A DNA stretch of 64,000 nucleotides, from NCBI RefSeq assembly GCF_017591435.1, contig NC_059259.1, forward strand, positions 1,499,332 through 1,563,331. Direction: 5' to 3'. The notes beneath the pieces are model-generated. The model did no database searches. It saw nothing but the letters and a program-made list of their open reading frames with translations, and was not told the DNA's origin. Positions 42,654-54,142 of the stretch are shown here, piece after piece; positions within the stretch are counted from its first letter, which is position 1, and each line of letters begins with the position of its first letter. The stretch comes from Portunus trituberculatus (taxonomy: Eukaryota; Arthropoda; Malacostraca; Decapoda; Portunidae). A program made the translations under genes and the position numbers.

Positions 42654-43672
42654 GTGGACGGTGATCGCTCTGGCCGTAATCAGCTGACAACAACAAAAAT
42701 GGCGTCCAGGCAAACTAGAGACTTCAAAGGTTTTATTACTACGCCAAAAGGACTGCAGAAACTTGACATGGATGCAAGAATCCAGGCGCTGGAGAGTAAG
42801 TTCCTAAACATTTTGTCAATAGAAGAAAAACTGGATAGAGTTCTAGCCGAGAATGATTCATTCAAAAAAGAGATCTACTTGTTAACGCTAGCGAATAAAG
42901 AGCTGTTGAAGGAAAAAGTAGAGATGGAGAAAGAAAACCAACAACTAAGGAAACAATGTGAAGAAATGAAGGCTAAACTCATGGAAATGGAGATAAAAAT
43001 ATCCAAAGGGGACTTGAAGAAAGAGGAATGTCTTAATCTAATTGACACCAGGATGAAAGAAGTGAATCATGAACATCTGGAGGTACAAAGGTCGTTTAGG
43101 GAGATAGTAAAAAAGCAGGAAGAGGAAAATAAAGGGATTACGCAGAGGAAATGGTAAAGGCACTAAAGGAAAATGAGTATGTGGTGAGAGATATTGCTGA
43201 AAAGAAAAAATGTGTGATCATAATAGGATTGCGGGAGGAAACTAACAGGAACTGGCAGGACAGGAGGGATAAGGAAAATGACAAGATTAAGTCTTTACTG
43301 AACAAGATCTCTGTGGAAGAAGAGGACCTATATGCTGAGGTAGAAGAAAGTGTGAGATTGGGAGCTTTTGAGGAAGGCAAGAATAGACCATTAAAATTGA
43401 AATTAAAGTCTCAGGTGGCAGCGGAGGCCTTGTTGAGGAGGGCTTGGAAACTTAAGGACTCTGAGGAAACCAAAACAATTTACATAAGAAGAAATATGTC
43501 ACAAGATGAGAGAATGAAAATGAAGGAGCTAGTATCTGAAGTGAAGGAGAGGAATGACGAAAGAACAGAGGAGGAAAAGACCAAGTTTTTGGAGGATGAG
43601 AAATGGGAGGCTAAAGAAGTGGTGGATAAAACAGACGGAATAGGCATTACATGGAAGAATGAGACTAGGAAT
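42654..43672 (+). pseudogene. LINE-E ORF1 region (coiled coil plus RRM-like)
   Basis: Frame 42,654-43,157 begins near MASRQTRDFKGF and is a long coiled coil (LLKEKVEMEKENQQLRKQCE). After a one-base frameshift near 43,145, the frame 43,151-43,798 holds the RRM-like part: CVIIIGLREE, SVRLGAFEEGKNRPLKLKLK and IYIRRNMSQDERMKMKELV. It joins the endonuclease in frame with no stop codon, unlike the usual two-ORF LINE layout. Confidence 0.85.
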
Positions 43673-46490
43673 GGAATAAAAGTGACTTACACGAACATAG
43701 ATGGATTTCTGTCTAAGAGGCTAGAATGTATGGATTACCTAAGAAATAACGAACCGGACATAATGTGTGTAGTGGAAACAAAGCTAAGGCCGAAATAAAG
43801 CTAGACTGGTTTGTTGTAAAACACTACAAAGTATGGAGAAATGATAGAAAAATAAAGGAGGTGGTGGTATAATGGTTCTTACTAAGGAAGATCTGATAGT
43901 GAAGGAGGTGAACTATAGTAAGAGAAATGAGGAAGTGATAAGTATGCTTATAACAGATGGCAAGAGGGACATTAATATTATAACAGTATACATACCACCC
44001 AGAACCAGTGCTTGGGAATATGAACAGTACCAAATGGTGATGAGAAATACTCTAGACAGAATGAAGCAAGAACTCATCAGAAAGGATAGAGTGATGATAG
44101 TTGGAGACTTTAATTGCAAAGAAATAGTGTGGGAAGACTACGAAGTGGTGAATGGTGGTGAGTGGGCAGAAGAATTGTTAAAGGTAGCAACAAATAACTT
44201 GATGGCACAGTGGGTGAGATCACCAACAAGGTGCAGGGGACAAGATGTTGCAGCAAGGTTGGATTTGGTATTTACCAGGGGAATCTCTCTAAAAGAGGAA
44301 ATTGAACATGAAAGTCCCTTGGGGAAAAGCGATCATGATGTCCTAAGCTTTGAGCTGGATACAGAATTAAGCACGAATAAGATTGTGGAACGCAGGAGGA
44401 AAAATTAAATTATACTAGGGCAAATTATAACCATATAAGGGAGTTCTTTAATGAAATTGACTGGTCCGTGGTATACCAGGAAAGAGATATGCAATTGAAA
44501 TACGATAAATTTATGGATTTGTATAACTCTGCTGTGAAAAAGTTTGTGCCATATTACAGAAAGAGGACTTTAAATAATAAACAGTGGTTTAATAGAAATT
44601 GTGAAGAAGCAAAAAAGAACAAAGAAAAGGCATGGAAGAAACTTAAGAAAAACAGTGATGTATTATCAAAGGAAGGCTACAAAACAGCAAGGAATAGATA
44701 TGTTGAAGTAAGGAGAACAGCACAGAAGGAATATGAACAGAGGGTGGTGGAAAACTGTGATAGTGACCCAAAATGTTTTACAAATTCATAAATGGAAAAC
44801 TAAATAAAAGGGAGGCAATAGAAAAGGTAAAAAACAGGGAAGAAGTATATGAAGATGCTGGAGAGATAGCTGAAATTTTGAACGACAACTTTTGCAAAGT
44901 GTTTACAAAGGAGGAGCATTTTATGGGAGGAAGGCCTACGGAAATAAAGCAAATGCAGGACATCATGGTTACTAAGGAAGATGTAAGGAAAATTATAAGC
45001 AATCTGGATATTAATAAATCAATGGGGCCTGATGGCATATCTGGGAGGTTGCTAAAAGAATGTAAGGATCAATTGTTGAACCCCATATTTGATATTGTGG
45101 AAACCTCCATACGAACAGGATTAGTCCCGAAAGAGTGGAAAAGAGCTGACATTGTGCCTATATATAAGAATGGTAGTAGAATGGAACCGCTAAATTATAG
45201 ACCAGTATCGTTGACTAGTATATTGTGCAAGGTATGTGAAGAAGTAATTAAAGCTAAGTGGAGTGAGTATCTAGAAAGTGAAAACATTCTGAGTGAAAGG
45301 CAGTTTGGTTTCAGAAAAGGAAGATCATGTGTATCCAATTTATTATGTTTTTATTCAAGAGTGACTGACATACTACAACATAGAGAGGGATGGGTGGATG
45401 CTATCTACCTGGACTTGAGAAAGGCCTTTGATAAAGTACCACACAATAGACTGATGTGGAAACTAAAGATGACTGGAGGAGTAAATGATAAACTAGCAAA
45501 ATGGATGGAAAATTACTTAATGGGAAGAGAAATGAGAACAGTGGTGAGAGGAAAGAAGTCCGAGTGGAAGAAGGTAACCAGTGGAGTTCCACAAGGGTCA
45601 GTGCTTGGTCCCATCATGTTTTTGATTTATGTTAATGATATGCCAGTAGGAATTGACAGTTATATGAACATGCGGACGATACTAAAATTATGAGGAGAGT
45701 AAAGAATGTGGAAGATTGTAACAAGTTACAGGAAGATCTTGATAAAATATATGACTGGAGTAAAGAGTGGCAGATGGAATTTAATATAGACAAGACCCAT
45801 GTTATGAAAATGGGAAGAAGTAGATACAGACCAAACTGGGATTACAGACTGGGTGATGAGAAAATTAAAGAGACCAATGAGGAGAAAGACTTAGGAGTAA
45901 CCGTGCAAAACACTTTGTCACCGGAGAAACACATTAACAAGATTTTTTGGAAAACATACAACATGCTTCAAAATATTGGCCTTGCATTCCACTACCTAGA
46001 TGAAGGAATGATGAAGAAGATATTATGTACCTTAATAAGACCCCAGTTAGAATATGCAGCATGTGTCTGGTCACCGCATATGAAGAAAAATGTGAAGAAG
46101 GTAGAAAGGGTACAAAGGCTGGCAACAAGGATGGTACCAGGACTCAGGAGTTAGACTATGAGGAAAGACTGAGGAAGCTGGGGCTGACCACATTAGAAGA
46201 GAGAAGAACAAGAGGAGACATGATAACTATGTATAAATTGGTGAACAAGATTGACATACTGGATAGAGAGTTGATAAAGGTGACCACAAGTAATCATCTC
46301 CGAGGACATGGAAAAAGCTAATAAAGGACATCTGTCTAAATGACGTGAGAAAATACAGTTTCCCGCATCGTAGCATTGATAAGTGGAATAAACTGAGCAG
46401 TCATGTCGTTGACACGGTGTGTGTCAATCAGATGAAAGAGAGATATGACAGGAATGGACAAGGAGACAGGACACAGAGAGCTTAGCTCGG
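43673..46490 (+). pseudogene. LINE-E ORF2 (endonuclease and reverse transcriptase), copy 1
   Basis: Endonuclease: VTYTNIDGFLSKRLECMDYL, CVVETKL (Glu), MIVGDFNCKEIVWED (44,097-44,140) and LGKSDHDVLSF (about 44,325). RT: INKSMGPDGISGRLLKEC (45,012), LNYRPVSLTSILCKVCEE, DAIYLDLRKAFDKVPHN (motif A), SGVPQGSVLGPIMFLIYVND (45,580-45,638). The frame breaks at 45,670-45,674 exactly where the FADD box should be; it resumes as DDTKIMRRVKNV. Thumb to C-terminus with RPQLEYAACVWSP and WNKLSSHVV. Other frameshifts at about 43,800, 44,410, 44,775, 46,150 and 46,315. CR1-like. The 3' tail contains AAATAGGTAAATAC units then (AC)n. Confidence 0.92.
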
Positions 46491-46494
46491 GCCC

Positions 46495-46552
46495 TGTAAT
46501 ACACAAATAGGTAAATACAAATAGGTAAAAACACACACACACACACACACAC
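46495..46552 (+). repeat. LINE-E tail repeat and (AC)n junction
   Basis: ACAAATAGGTAAATACAAAT with a second unit, then (AC)n to 46,552, then copy 2 begins at GAAGGAATATGAAC. The same tail type follows copy 2. Confidence 0.9.
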
Positions 46553-48316
46553 AGAAGGAATATGAACAGAGGGTGGTGGAAAACTGTGATAGTGACCCAA
46601 AAATGTTTTACAAATTCATAAATGGAAAACTAAATAAAAGGGAGGCAATAGAAAAGGTAAAAATGGGAAGAAGTATATGAGATGCTGGAGATATAGCTGA
46701 AATTTTGAACGACAACTTTTGCAAAGTGTTTACAAAGGAGGAGCATTTTATGGGAGGAAGGCCTACGAAAATAAAGCAAATGCAGAACATCATGGTTACT
46801 AAAGAAGATGTAAGGAAAATTATAAGCAATCTGGATATTAATAAATCAATGGGGCCTGATGGCATATCTGGGAGGTTGCTAAAAGAATGTAAGGATCAAT
46901 TGTTGAACCCCATATTTGATATTGTGGAAACCTCCATACGAACAGGATTAGTCCCGAAAGAGTGGAAAAGAGCTGACATTGTGCCTATATATAAGAATGG
47001 TAGTAGAATGGAACCGCTAAATTATAGACCAGTATCATTGACTAGTATATTGTGCAAGGTATGTGAAGAAGTAATTAAAGCTAAGTGGAGTGAGTATCTA
47101 GAAAGTGAAAACATTCTGAGTGAAAGGCAGTTTGGTTTCAGAAAAGGAAGATCGTGCATATCCAATTTATTATGTTTTTATTCAAGAGTGACTGACATAC
47201 TACAACATAGAGAGGGATGGGTGGATGCTATCTACCTGGACTTGAGAAAGGCCTTTGATAAAGTACCACACAATAGACTGATGTGGAAACTAAAGATGAT
47301 TGGAGGAGTAAATGATAAACTAGCAAAATGGATGGAAAATTACTTAATGGGAAGAGAAATGAGAACAGTGGTGAGAGGAAGGAAGTCCGAGTGGAAGAAG
47401 GTAACCAGTGGAGTTCCACAAGGGTCAGTGCTGGGTCCCATCATGTTTTTGATTTATGTTAATGATATGCCAGTAGGAATTGACAGTTACATGAACATGT
47501 TTTGGACGATACTAAAATTATGAGGAGAGTAAAGAATGTGGAAGATTGTAACAAGTTACAGGAAGATCTTGATAAAATATATGAGTGGAGTAAAGAGTGG
47601 CAGATGGAATTTAATATAGACAAGACCCATGTTATGAAAATGGGAAGAAGTAGATACAGACCAAACTGGGATTACAGGCTGGGTGATGAGAAAATTAAAG
47701 AGACCAATGAGGAGAAAGACTTAGGAGTAACCGTGCAAAACACCTTGTCACCGGAGAAACACATTAACAAGATTTTTTGGAAAACATACAACATGCTTCA
47801 AAATATTGGCCTTGCATTCCACTACCTAGATGAAGGAATGATGAAGAAGATATTATGTACCTTAATAAGACCCCAGTTAGAATATGCAGCATGTGTCTGG
47901 TCACTGCATATGAAGAAAAATGTGAAGAAGGTGGAAAGGGTACAGAGGCTGGCAACAAGGATGGTACCAGGACTCAGGGAGTTAGACTATGAGGAAAGAC
48001 TGAGGAAGCTGGGGCTGACCACATTAGAAGAGAGAAGAACAAGAGGAGACATGATAACTATGTATAAATTGGTGAACAAGATTGACATACTGGACAGAGA
48101 GTTGATAAAGGTGACCACAAGTAATTATCTCCGAGGACATGGAAAAAAGCTAATAAAGGACATCTGTCTAAATGACGTAAGAAAATACAGTTTCCCGCAT
48201 CGTAGCATTGATAAGTGGAATAAACTGAGCAGTGATGTCGTTGAAGCAGTGTGTGTCAATCAGATGAAAGAGAGATATGACAGGAGTGGCCAAGGAGACA
48301 GGTCACAGAGAGCTTA
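46553..48316 (+). pseudogene. LINE-E copy 2, 3' half in tandem
   Basis: Starts within RT at the equivalent of 44,726 and runs to the same C-terminus, with only scattered differences from copy 1. RT motifs as in copy 1; the FADD region again breaks the frame (47,500-47,506) but by a different indel. After it, 271 codons are open from 47,502 to 48,317, without the later frameshifts of copy 1. The tail AAATAGGTAAATAC leads to (AC)n at 48,355-48,420. Confidence 0.93.
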
Positions 48317-48353
48317 GCTCGGGCCCTGTAATACACAAATAGGTAAATACAAA

Positions 48354-48354
<1 letters not shown>

Positions 48355-48400
<46 letters not shown>

Positions 48401-48420
48401 TGCACACACACACACACACA
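48355..48420. repeat. (AC)n microsatellite
   Basis: AC tract with AAATGC interruption, continuing the LINE-E tail. Confidence 0.95.
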
Positions 48421-48439
48421 AATGGTTGAGGAAATTAAT

Positions 48440-48700
48440 AAACCTGTGAATAAGTTCTAGGTCTGCTTAAGGATGAAATGGATTTTCAGACCCAAGTAAT
48501 GAAGTGCAGCAGGAATGGTTAAGATAAGTCATGGTGCAACAACAGGAAATTGGGAAATTCTTAGAGAACTTGTATGACAAAAAATCAATGGAGCCTGATG
48601 GAGTGTCAGCTTGGACACTGAAGGAGTGTAAAGAACAATAGGAGAGGACACAAACTGTTGAGTTTTTAGTGTTCAAGAGTTGGTTTAATTCAGCAATGTA
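48440..48700 (+). mobile_element. diverged LINE RT fragment
   Basis: Reads KSMEPDGVSAWTLKECKEQ (about 48,580-48,640), the same RT block as INKSMGPDGISGRLLKEC in LINE-E but clearly older. Confidence 0.7.
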
Positions 48701-48929
48701 AAGAATAGCCAACTCTTAAAGCTATATTACAATGTATCTATTTATTGATTTACCAAGCTTTTTACTTCTTCCAGTATTTTTCTGTTGTTATTTTATCAAG
48801 GTATTTCTTTATATTTACTTGAGTTTATGCAACTAACATGTGCCTGGTGTACCAAACTCTTGAGTTCTTAGACTTTAATACATCACAAAATCTTAACATA
48901 CATTTCACCTTGCCTCTGGAGAGGTTAAC

Positions 48930-49925
48930 GCTTTAAAAGGAAAGTGTAGTGCAATTTTTTCAGTTTTCTTTATGGAGAAAAAAAAAATGTGTGGCTGAAG
49001 CCAAAACAGCCAGAATGTGTTGTAGTGCTTTCACCACTGTGTCCCTAAGCTATCTGCTCTGCTCCACATTTTTCATAATTTTTTCATCAGTTTTCTACTG
49101 TAAGTACTGTACTGTAGTATGTATTATCTTTATTGTAGTATCATTGATTAATAACTAATTTGTGAGGATAAAGCAATCTTGGTAGACAATTGTCTGTGAA
49201 TCATGTAGATGTGTGAAAACTATTGCTGGATCGTTGTTCAGTTAGAATTATGCTTGATAAAACCAGTACATATGGTAGAACTTGTAGGTAGGATATGGTA
49301 CAAGGCAGCTTGCCAGAAATATCTAACTTGAAGGAACTTTGCTAACCAAAATGTTTGTGAACCTAAACCATTCTCTCCATAGGAATCAATGTAAAATAGA
49401 TTAATCTGTTCCTGGACCCAAAGGCTGTGTTAACTCAACATGCACCTTCCTTTCTCCAGGAATCTTGTGACTCCCGAGACCTGTGATATCAGCAAAGCAT
49501 CTTGGAAATAATACTTTTTCTTGTGTTCCACATTTGTAACAAAGTTCTTATTTCTTTTATCTTTCTTCATGTGGATTCAACTGAATGGTAGTAGTATTTT
49601 CAAGATGCTCTGCTTGTAAAACAGTCTTTATTTCTATCGTAATATGCTTCGGCTTCATAGCTCCACTATCACTAACACATTTCACAAGCTTGGGAGACAT
49701 AATGAGGGCTAATTTAATGCAAAAAGCAAAAAGAAAGAACAGCACCACAAGAAACACTGTTTATGGTGTGGTACCTTGAGAACAACTGATGCTCCATGTG
49801 ATGCCATCTTGTGCCAAAGCTAACAACTCTGTTCATGAACCAATATAAAATTTGTTAAAAAATCTGGTTCATCAACCAATTTCTTTGTGCACTGGGGCAT
49901 TTGTGAGCAGAGGTTCCACTGTAGA
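48930..49925 (-). mobile_element. Tigger/pogo-like non-autonomous element remnant
   Basis: 49,150-49,330 is the reverse complement of a block at 56,900-57,070 ('ggttttatcaagcataattctaactgaac'). The right boundary at about 49,921 reads GCAGAGGTTCCACTGTA, whose complement TACAGTGGAACCTCTGC is a typical pogo/Tigger end with TA. The left boundary was not resolved. No transposase is visible. Confidence 0.6.
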
Positions 49926-50282
49926 GGGAACCAGTACTGACCACATGTCAAAAGATGATCTCACTTTTGTGGTAGACAGGACATCAATTCCCTTAATCCC
50001 AATGTATCCAAAATTTTTTTATGGAAACTTTCAATAGAGAAGTATGTTATGAGTACTTCAACGACGCAAGGGGTGCCCTGTCCTTTCTGGGCATTTTGGT
50101 GGTGGATGCAGAGCAGGCAACCACCCGCTGGCTGTCATGTTCACAGAAAGTGTGTTAAACCTAAGGATTCACAGACCCAGGTATACTGAGACTTGAAACA
50201 TTAAACAAGTTCCCTTTGCAAAATTTGTCACTAAAGTGTCAACTCTAAAACATGTCATGTTGTTGGTGCTGACCCAAACATC
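49926..50282. other. intron sequence, nothing recognised
   Basis: No coding or repeat signal that I can support. Confidence 0.45.
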
Positions 50283-50790
50283 CAGAATTGAAACTTTTCA
50301 CTTATTATCACTCAAGGACATCTGCAATAGACATGATTGCATTTCAGTTCAGTTTGGGAAAATCTCAAACAATCCAGGCCTATATTTAGCATTAGAATGG
50401 TAAATTTTAAACATTATTCTGAAGATATCAGCTTGTGTGTTTATAAAACTTTAATTAGGTATATTGAGAAGCCTAAGGAGCTTAGACAAAGTGGAAATCA
50501 AATAGATGATAAACTTATCAGCTTCATCAAGCCAAACGTCACTTTAACAAAGGACACAATTGTATGTTGGGTTAAGTCCATGACTGGTAAGTCTAAGATA
50601 GACATAACAAAAATTCACTGCCAGTAATGTATGGCCAACTGTGGCATTAAAGTCCAAGGTTATGGTTGTGTCTGTACCTTTCATTATGGCTAAAGCTGGA
50701 TTGCCAAGGGAGACCACTTTCGCTGACTACTATGACAAGCCCATTACCGTGGACCACTACTTCTGACCGTTTCAGCAAACAGTACTAGAA
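50283..50790 (+). pseudogene. tyrosine recombinase fragment (Crypton/DIRS-type transposase)
   Basis: C-terminal half of a YR-type integrase. LIRYIEKPKELRQSG, DKLISFIKPNVTLTKDTIV and VKSMTGKSKIDITKIH (50,440-50,625) are followed in another frame by KSKVMVVSVPFIMAKAGLP and ETTFADYYDKPI (about 50,650-50,745). In eukaryotic Crypton- and DIRS-like recombinases this region carries the HxxR box and the tyrosine nucleophile: the HxxR block is destroyed here by a frameshift near 50,630, while FADYYDKP supplies candidate tyrosines. Dead fragment; class within YR elements uncertain. Confidence 0.7.
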
Positions 50791-51031
50791 TAAGTACATT
50801 TTGTTCTTGGATGTTTACATTCATGTCATGAGTCATGTGTTTGAATTACACACAGTGTGTTTTTTTTCAAATGTTGTAAATAAACTTACACATATGGGTA
50901 CAAAAAAGTACAATTAATAATAGTTATGTTCACTTATGCTTTGGAGTTTTCTTTATACATCAAGGTCTGACACCTATATGGCCTCAAAGCCTCATGGGGG
51001 TAGCTCCTCTCAACAAATTATTTGACAATGT
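50791..51031. other. intron sequence, nothing recognised
   Basis: AT-rich; no feature. Confidence 0.45.
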
Positions 51032-51327
51032 AAAATTAATGAAGTACACAAGACTTACCATAGGTCAGTTAAAGTGTGCTAGTAATTTAACAAGGTAAAT
51101 TAGAGCTTTCACATGCCCTCCACTCACCCCACAACTTGCATTCCTTTATAAAATGGTACCTTCTTGGTTTTGCCATATAGGTGGTCATATATTTCAAAGT
51201 CTACCAGTGTGATGGGATGCAGTACATCTCATGTGAATGCTCCTCTCTAATAGAGATGATTTGCCTCATAAAATTACAGGCATACTTCAACTGACCTATG
51301 GTAAGTCTTGTGTACTTCATTAATTTT
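51032..51327. mobile_element. MITE or foldback element with 48-bp inverted ends
   Basis: 51,032-51,079 and 51,280-51,327 are reverse complements with two mismatches, around a 200-bp unique core. No convincing target duplication was found, and no coding sequence. Confidence 0.85.
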
Positions 51328-51331
51328 CCAG

Positions 51332-51436
51332 AACTCTATGTGGAATATTTGGAATGGCTTGAATGAGGAAGTCATTAGAGCAACTAACATACAAACATTT
51401 AAAGAAAAGTTGGCTAAATGTAGATATGGAGACAGG
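51332..51436 (+). mobile_element. LINE C-terminal fragment (LINE-E-like)
   Basis: WNIWNGLNEEVIRATNIQTF then KCRYGDRTL and a stop, matching in position and pattern the LINE-E C-terminus (DKWNKLSSDVVEAVCVNQMK). Confidence 0.65.
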
Positions 51437-51484
51437 ACATTATGAGCAATGATTGAACCCAGTGATATGAAAGTAGATAAATAC

Positions 51485-51560
51485 AGTATAATGCAGTTGT
51501 CAGAATGCTCAGCTTACAATACTGAAGACCTGGGTTTGAGTCGTGGGTGCAACAAGGCAG
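51485..51560 (+). repeat. tRNA-derived SINE head
   Basis: TGCAGTTGTCAGAATGCTCA, AAGACCTGGGTTTGAGTCG: an A-box-like and a B-box-like (GGTTTGAGTCG) element at tRNA spacing. It is degenerate and fused to repeat sequence, so not a functional tRNA gene. Confidence 0.6.
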
Positions 51561-52597
51561 AGAGCTAAGCTTCTAATATGTATCCCTGTACGCCAGTAGC
51601 AAGTAGATAACACAAAAGACACATGAACCTTGTCACCTGAATCCCATATGCCTTATCTTCTTGCCCAGAACCATGCCAGGTTAGTTCTCCAATTAGCTAA
51701 ACACTCCTTCATTAAGAGAAAATGTCAAAATCCCTCAAAATCCAACTCCCTCTTGGAACTTCTGGCATCTGGCCAAAAACACCTCCAATACCATTACTTC
51801 ATCTTTCCCTCCTTTACTTCAACCTGATAGCACCACTGCTACCTCATCTTATCTCTAAAGCTGAACTCTTCTCTCAAACCTTTGCTAATACCTTGGATGA
51901 TTCCTCCCTCTGATTATATCATACCTACGATCAAAATTCTCCCCAATGATATGTTTCCCATGCCCTTGCTGGTCTAAACCTTGGGAAGGCTTGTGGATTT
52001 GATGAGGTTCCTCCTATCGTTCTCAAAAAGTGTGCCTCAGTGCTTGCACCTTGCCCAGCCAAACTCTCTCAACTATGTCTATCAATTTCCATCTTTTCTT
52101 CTTGCTTGAAGTTTGCCTACATTTAGCCTGTTCCTAAAAAAAGTGACTGTTCTAATCTCTCAAACTACCACCCTATAGCTTTAATCTCTTGCTTATCTAA
52201 AATTTTTAATCTATCTTTAGTAAGAAGATTCTTAAACATTTCACTTCACAATCTTCTATCTGATCACCAGTATGGCTTCCATCAAGGTCGCTCTAAGGTG
52301 ATCTTTTGGCTTTCCTTACTGAGTCTTGGTCATCCTCTTTTAGAAATTTTGGTGAAACTTTTGCTTTTGTTTTAGGCATATCAAAAGCTTTTGAGAGAGT
52401 CCGACACCAAGCTTTGATCTCCAAACTACACTCCTATGGTTTCTATCCTCTCTGAAACTTTATCACAAGATTCCTCTCTAACCATTCTATTGCTGCTATG
52501 GTAGATGGTCACTATTCTTCTCTTCAATCTTTTTAACAGTGGTGTTCCTCAAGGTTCTGTCTGTCACCCACTCTCTTCCTATTATTCATCAATGATC

Positions 52598-52919
52598 TTC
52601 TATACCAGGGGGTTCTCAACCTGAGGTTCATGAACCCTCATGGGTTCACAAAAAGATTTCCAGAGGTACTTAGATGGCTAATCTAATAATATACTTTGCA
52701 GTACCATTGCATATTGAGTAAGTGTCACTCATTAAATTAACATTCTGTAAGACTTCCAGGGCTACTTAAATGACTGATCTAATAACATCCTTTGCAGTAC
52801 CATTGTATATTGAAGGCTAATCATTCTGTTCTAAGTCAGATGACTGGGGATTCAGGTAGACAGCCTTATAACTCAGAAGGTTCTTAATGAGAAAAAGGTT
52901 GAGAACCCCTGCTCTAAAC
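52598..52919. mobile_element. non-autonomous hAT element with 8-bp target duplication
   Basis: Ends CAGGGGGTTCTCAACCTG (52,606) and AGGTTGAGAACCCCTG (to 52,911) are inverted. The flanks TTCTATAC (52,598-52,605) and CTCTAAAC (52,912-52,919) match at 6 of 8 positions and both fit the hAT target consensus nTnnnnAn. No transposase in 306 bp. Confidence 0.88.
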
Positions 52920-52964
52920 CAAATTAAACCTATCCATTCCTATCCTTTTATACAAAGGAATACA

Positions 52965-53500
52965 AAAGAAAGAACAGACAGCAACAGCCCTACTGGGCCT
53001 AAAGAGGCTATCTGTGTGTCTATTCTATCACTACAGATTCTGCAAATTGGAGGCTGAAGGACACTAGGGTTCAAGGAAGGAAAACATGAGAGAATTGGGA
53101 AAAAGTCAAAGATGTGATATAAAAGGTTGAAAGAGAAATGATACTTTCTAATCCAGTAACTAAAAAAAAAAAAAAAAATTAATGTTCATACAAAGTACGT
53201 TATTTGAGAGGTTGATGCAAGGTGATTGTTAAACCTTTGTTTAAAAGTTTCTATTGTATTACTATGGACAGCATATGCTGGGAGAGAGTTCCCAACATTT
53301 ACAATTCTATTAAAAATAATGCTTAGCCTCGCCTGATCTGAAACATTTACCTATAATCTTGTAACTAATATTCTATTGGTGTTGGAACTGTCAATGATAG
53401 TTGTTTACATTTATGTTGTCAAATCTCTGAAACATTTTAAACAGATCAAGTAAGTCTCCTCGCATTCGTCGTTTCTCTAAATTGAACTTCTTTTCAGAGA
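52965..53500 (-). mobile_element. LINE C-terminal fragment, minus strand
   Basis: On the minus strand: KKFNLEKRRMRGDLLDLFKM and FQRFDNIN (about 53,500-53,400), then WELSPSICC-type remnants, the pattern of a CR1-like LINE C-terminus (LEKRRxRGDLIExFK). An A tract at 53,163-53,179 lies inside. It splits LINE-A. Confidence 0.65.
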
Positions 53501-54142
53501 TGACCAACCCTTCAGGAAGTTAACAGATTCTGCAGGGATGCCATAGAATGCCTGACTTCTGATCTTCCTAAGATTTCTGAATGGAGAAAAGAAAACCTAG
53601 TATTGTTGAATGCCTCAAAAACTTAATTCCTCCATCCATCAGTTCAATACAACCATCCAGACAACTATCTCTCTTGCTCAATGACACTCAACTGTCCCCC
53701 TCTACACTGAATATCCTGTCTGACCTTTACAGAAAATCTCATCTCTTGCTAAAACAGCTTCTATGAAGTTAGACGTTCTGAGGCAACTCATTCAGTTTCT
53801 GTCACCCACCCAACTGCTAACTCTGTACAAGAGCCTTATCTGTCTATGTATGGAGTATTCTTTGCATGTGTCAGGGGGGGTTCCATTCATAGTTTTCTTA
53901 TATAAGGTGGAATCAAAAGATTTTTGTCTTATCAATTCCTCTGGTCTAACTGACTGTCTTCAGCTTCTTTCTCACTGCCACAATGTTGCATCTCTTGCTA
54001 TCTTCCATCATAATTTTAATGCCAACTGTTTTTCTGAACTTTTTAACTGTATGTGTCCCCTTCTCCCATGGTCTCACAGCACAAGACTTTCATTTCCTCT
54101 TACTGATATTCTGTCCACCTCTCTAATGCAAGAGTTAACCAG

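Larger units (their letters stand above)
51627..54142 (+). mobile_element. LINE-A copy with nested insertions
   Basis: Plus-strand LINE-A RT region. It matches 16,325-17,050 at its start, then continues through 'ggcatatcaaaagcttttgag' (motif A, 52,375), the VPQGS-like 'ggtgttcctcaaggttctgtc' (52,540) and FINDLL (52,585). It is interrupted by a hAT element (52,606-52,911) and by a minus-strand LINE piece (about 52,965-53,500), resumes at 53,510 and reaches the thumb (KSLICLCMEYSLHVSGG, 53,830) before a pogo element inserts at 54,143. Several stops and frameshifts. Confidence 0.85.

Noticed and set aside
51485..51560. Functional tRNA gene
   Set aside because: Only A/B-box-like blocks; no complete cloverleaf can be drawn and it is fused to repeat sequence.
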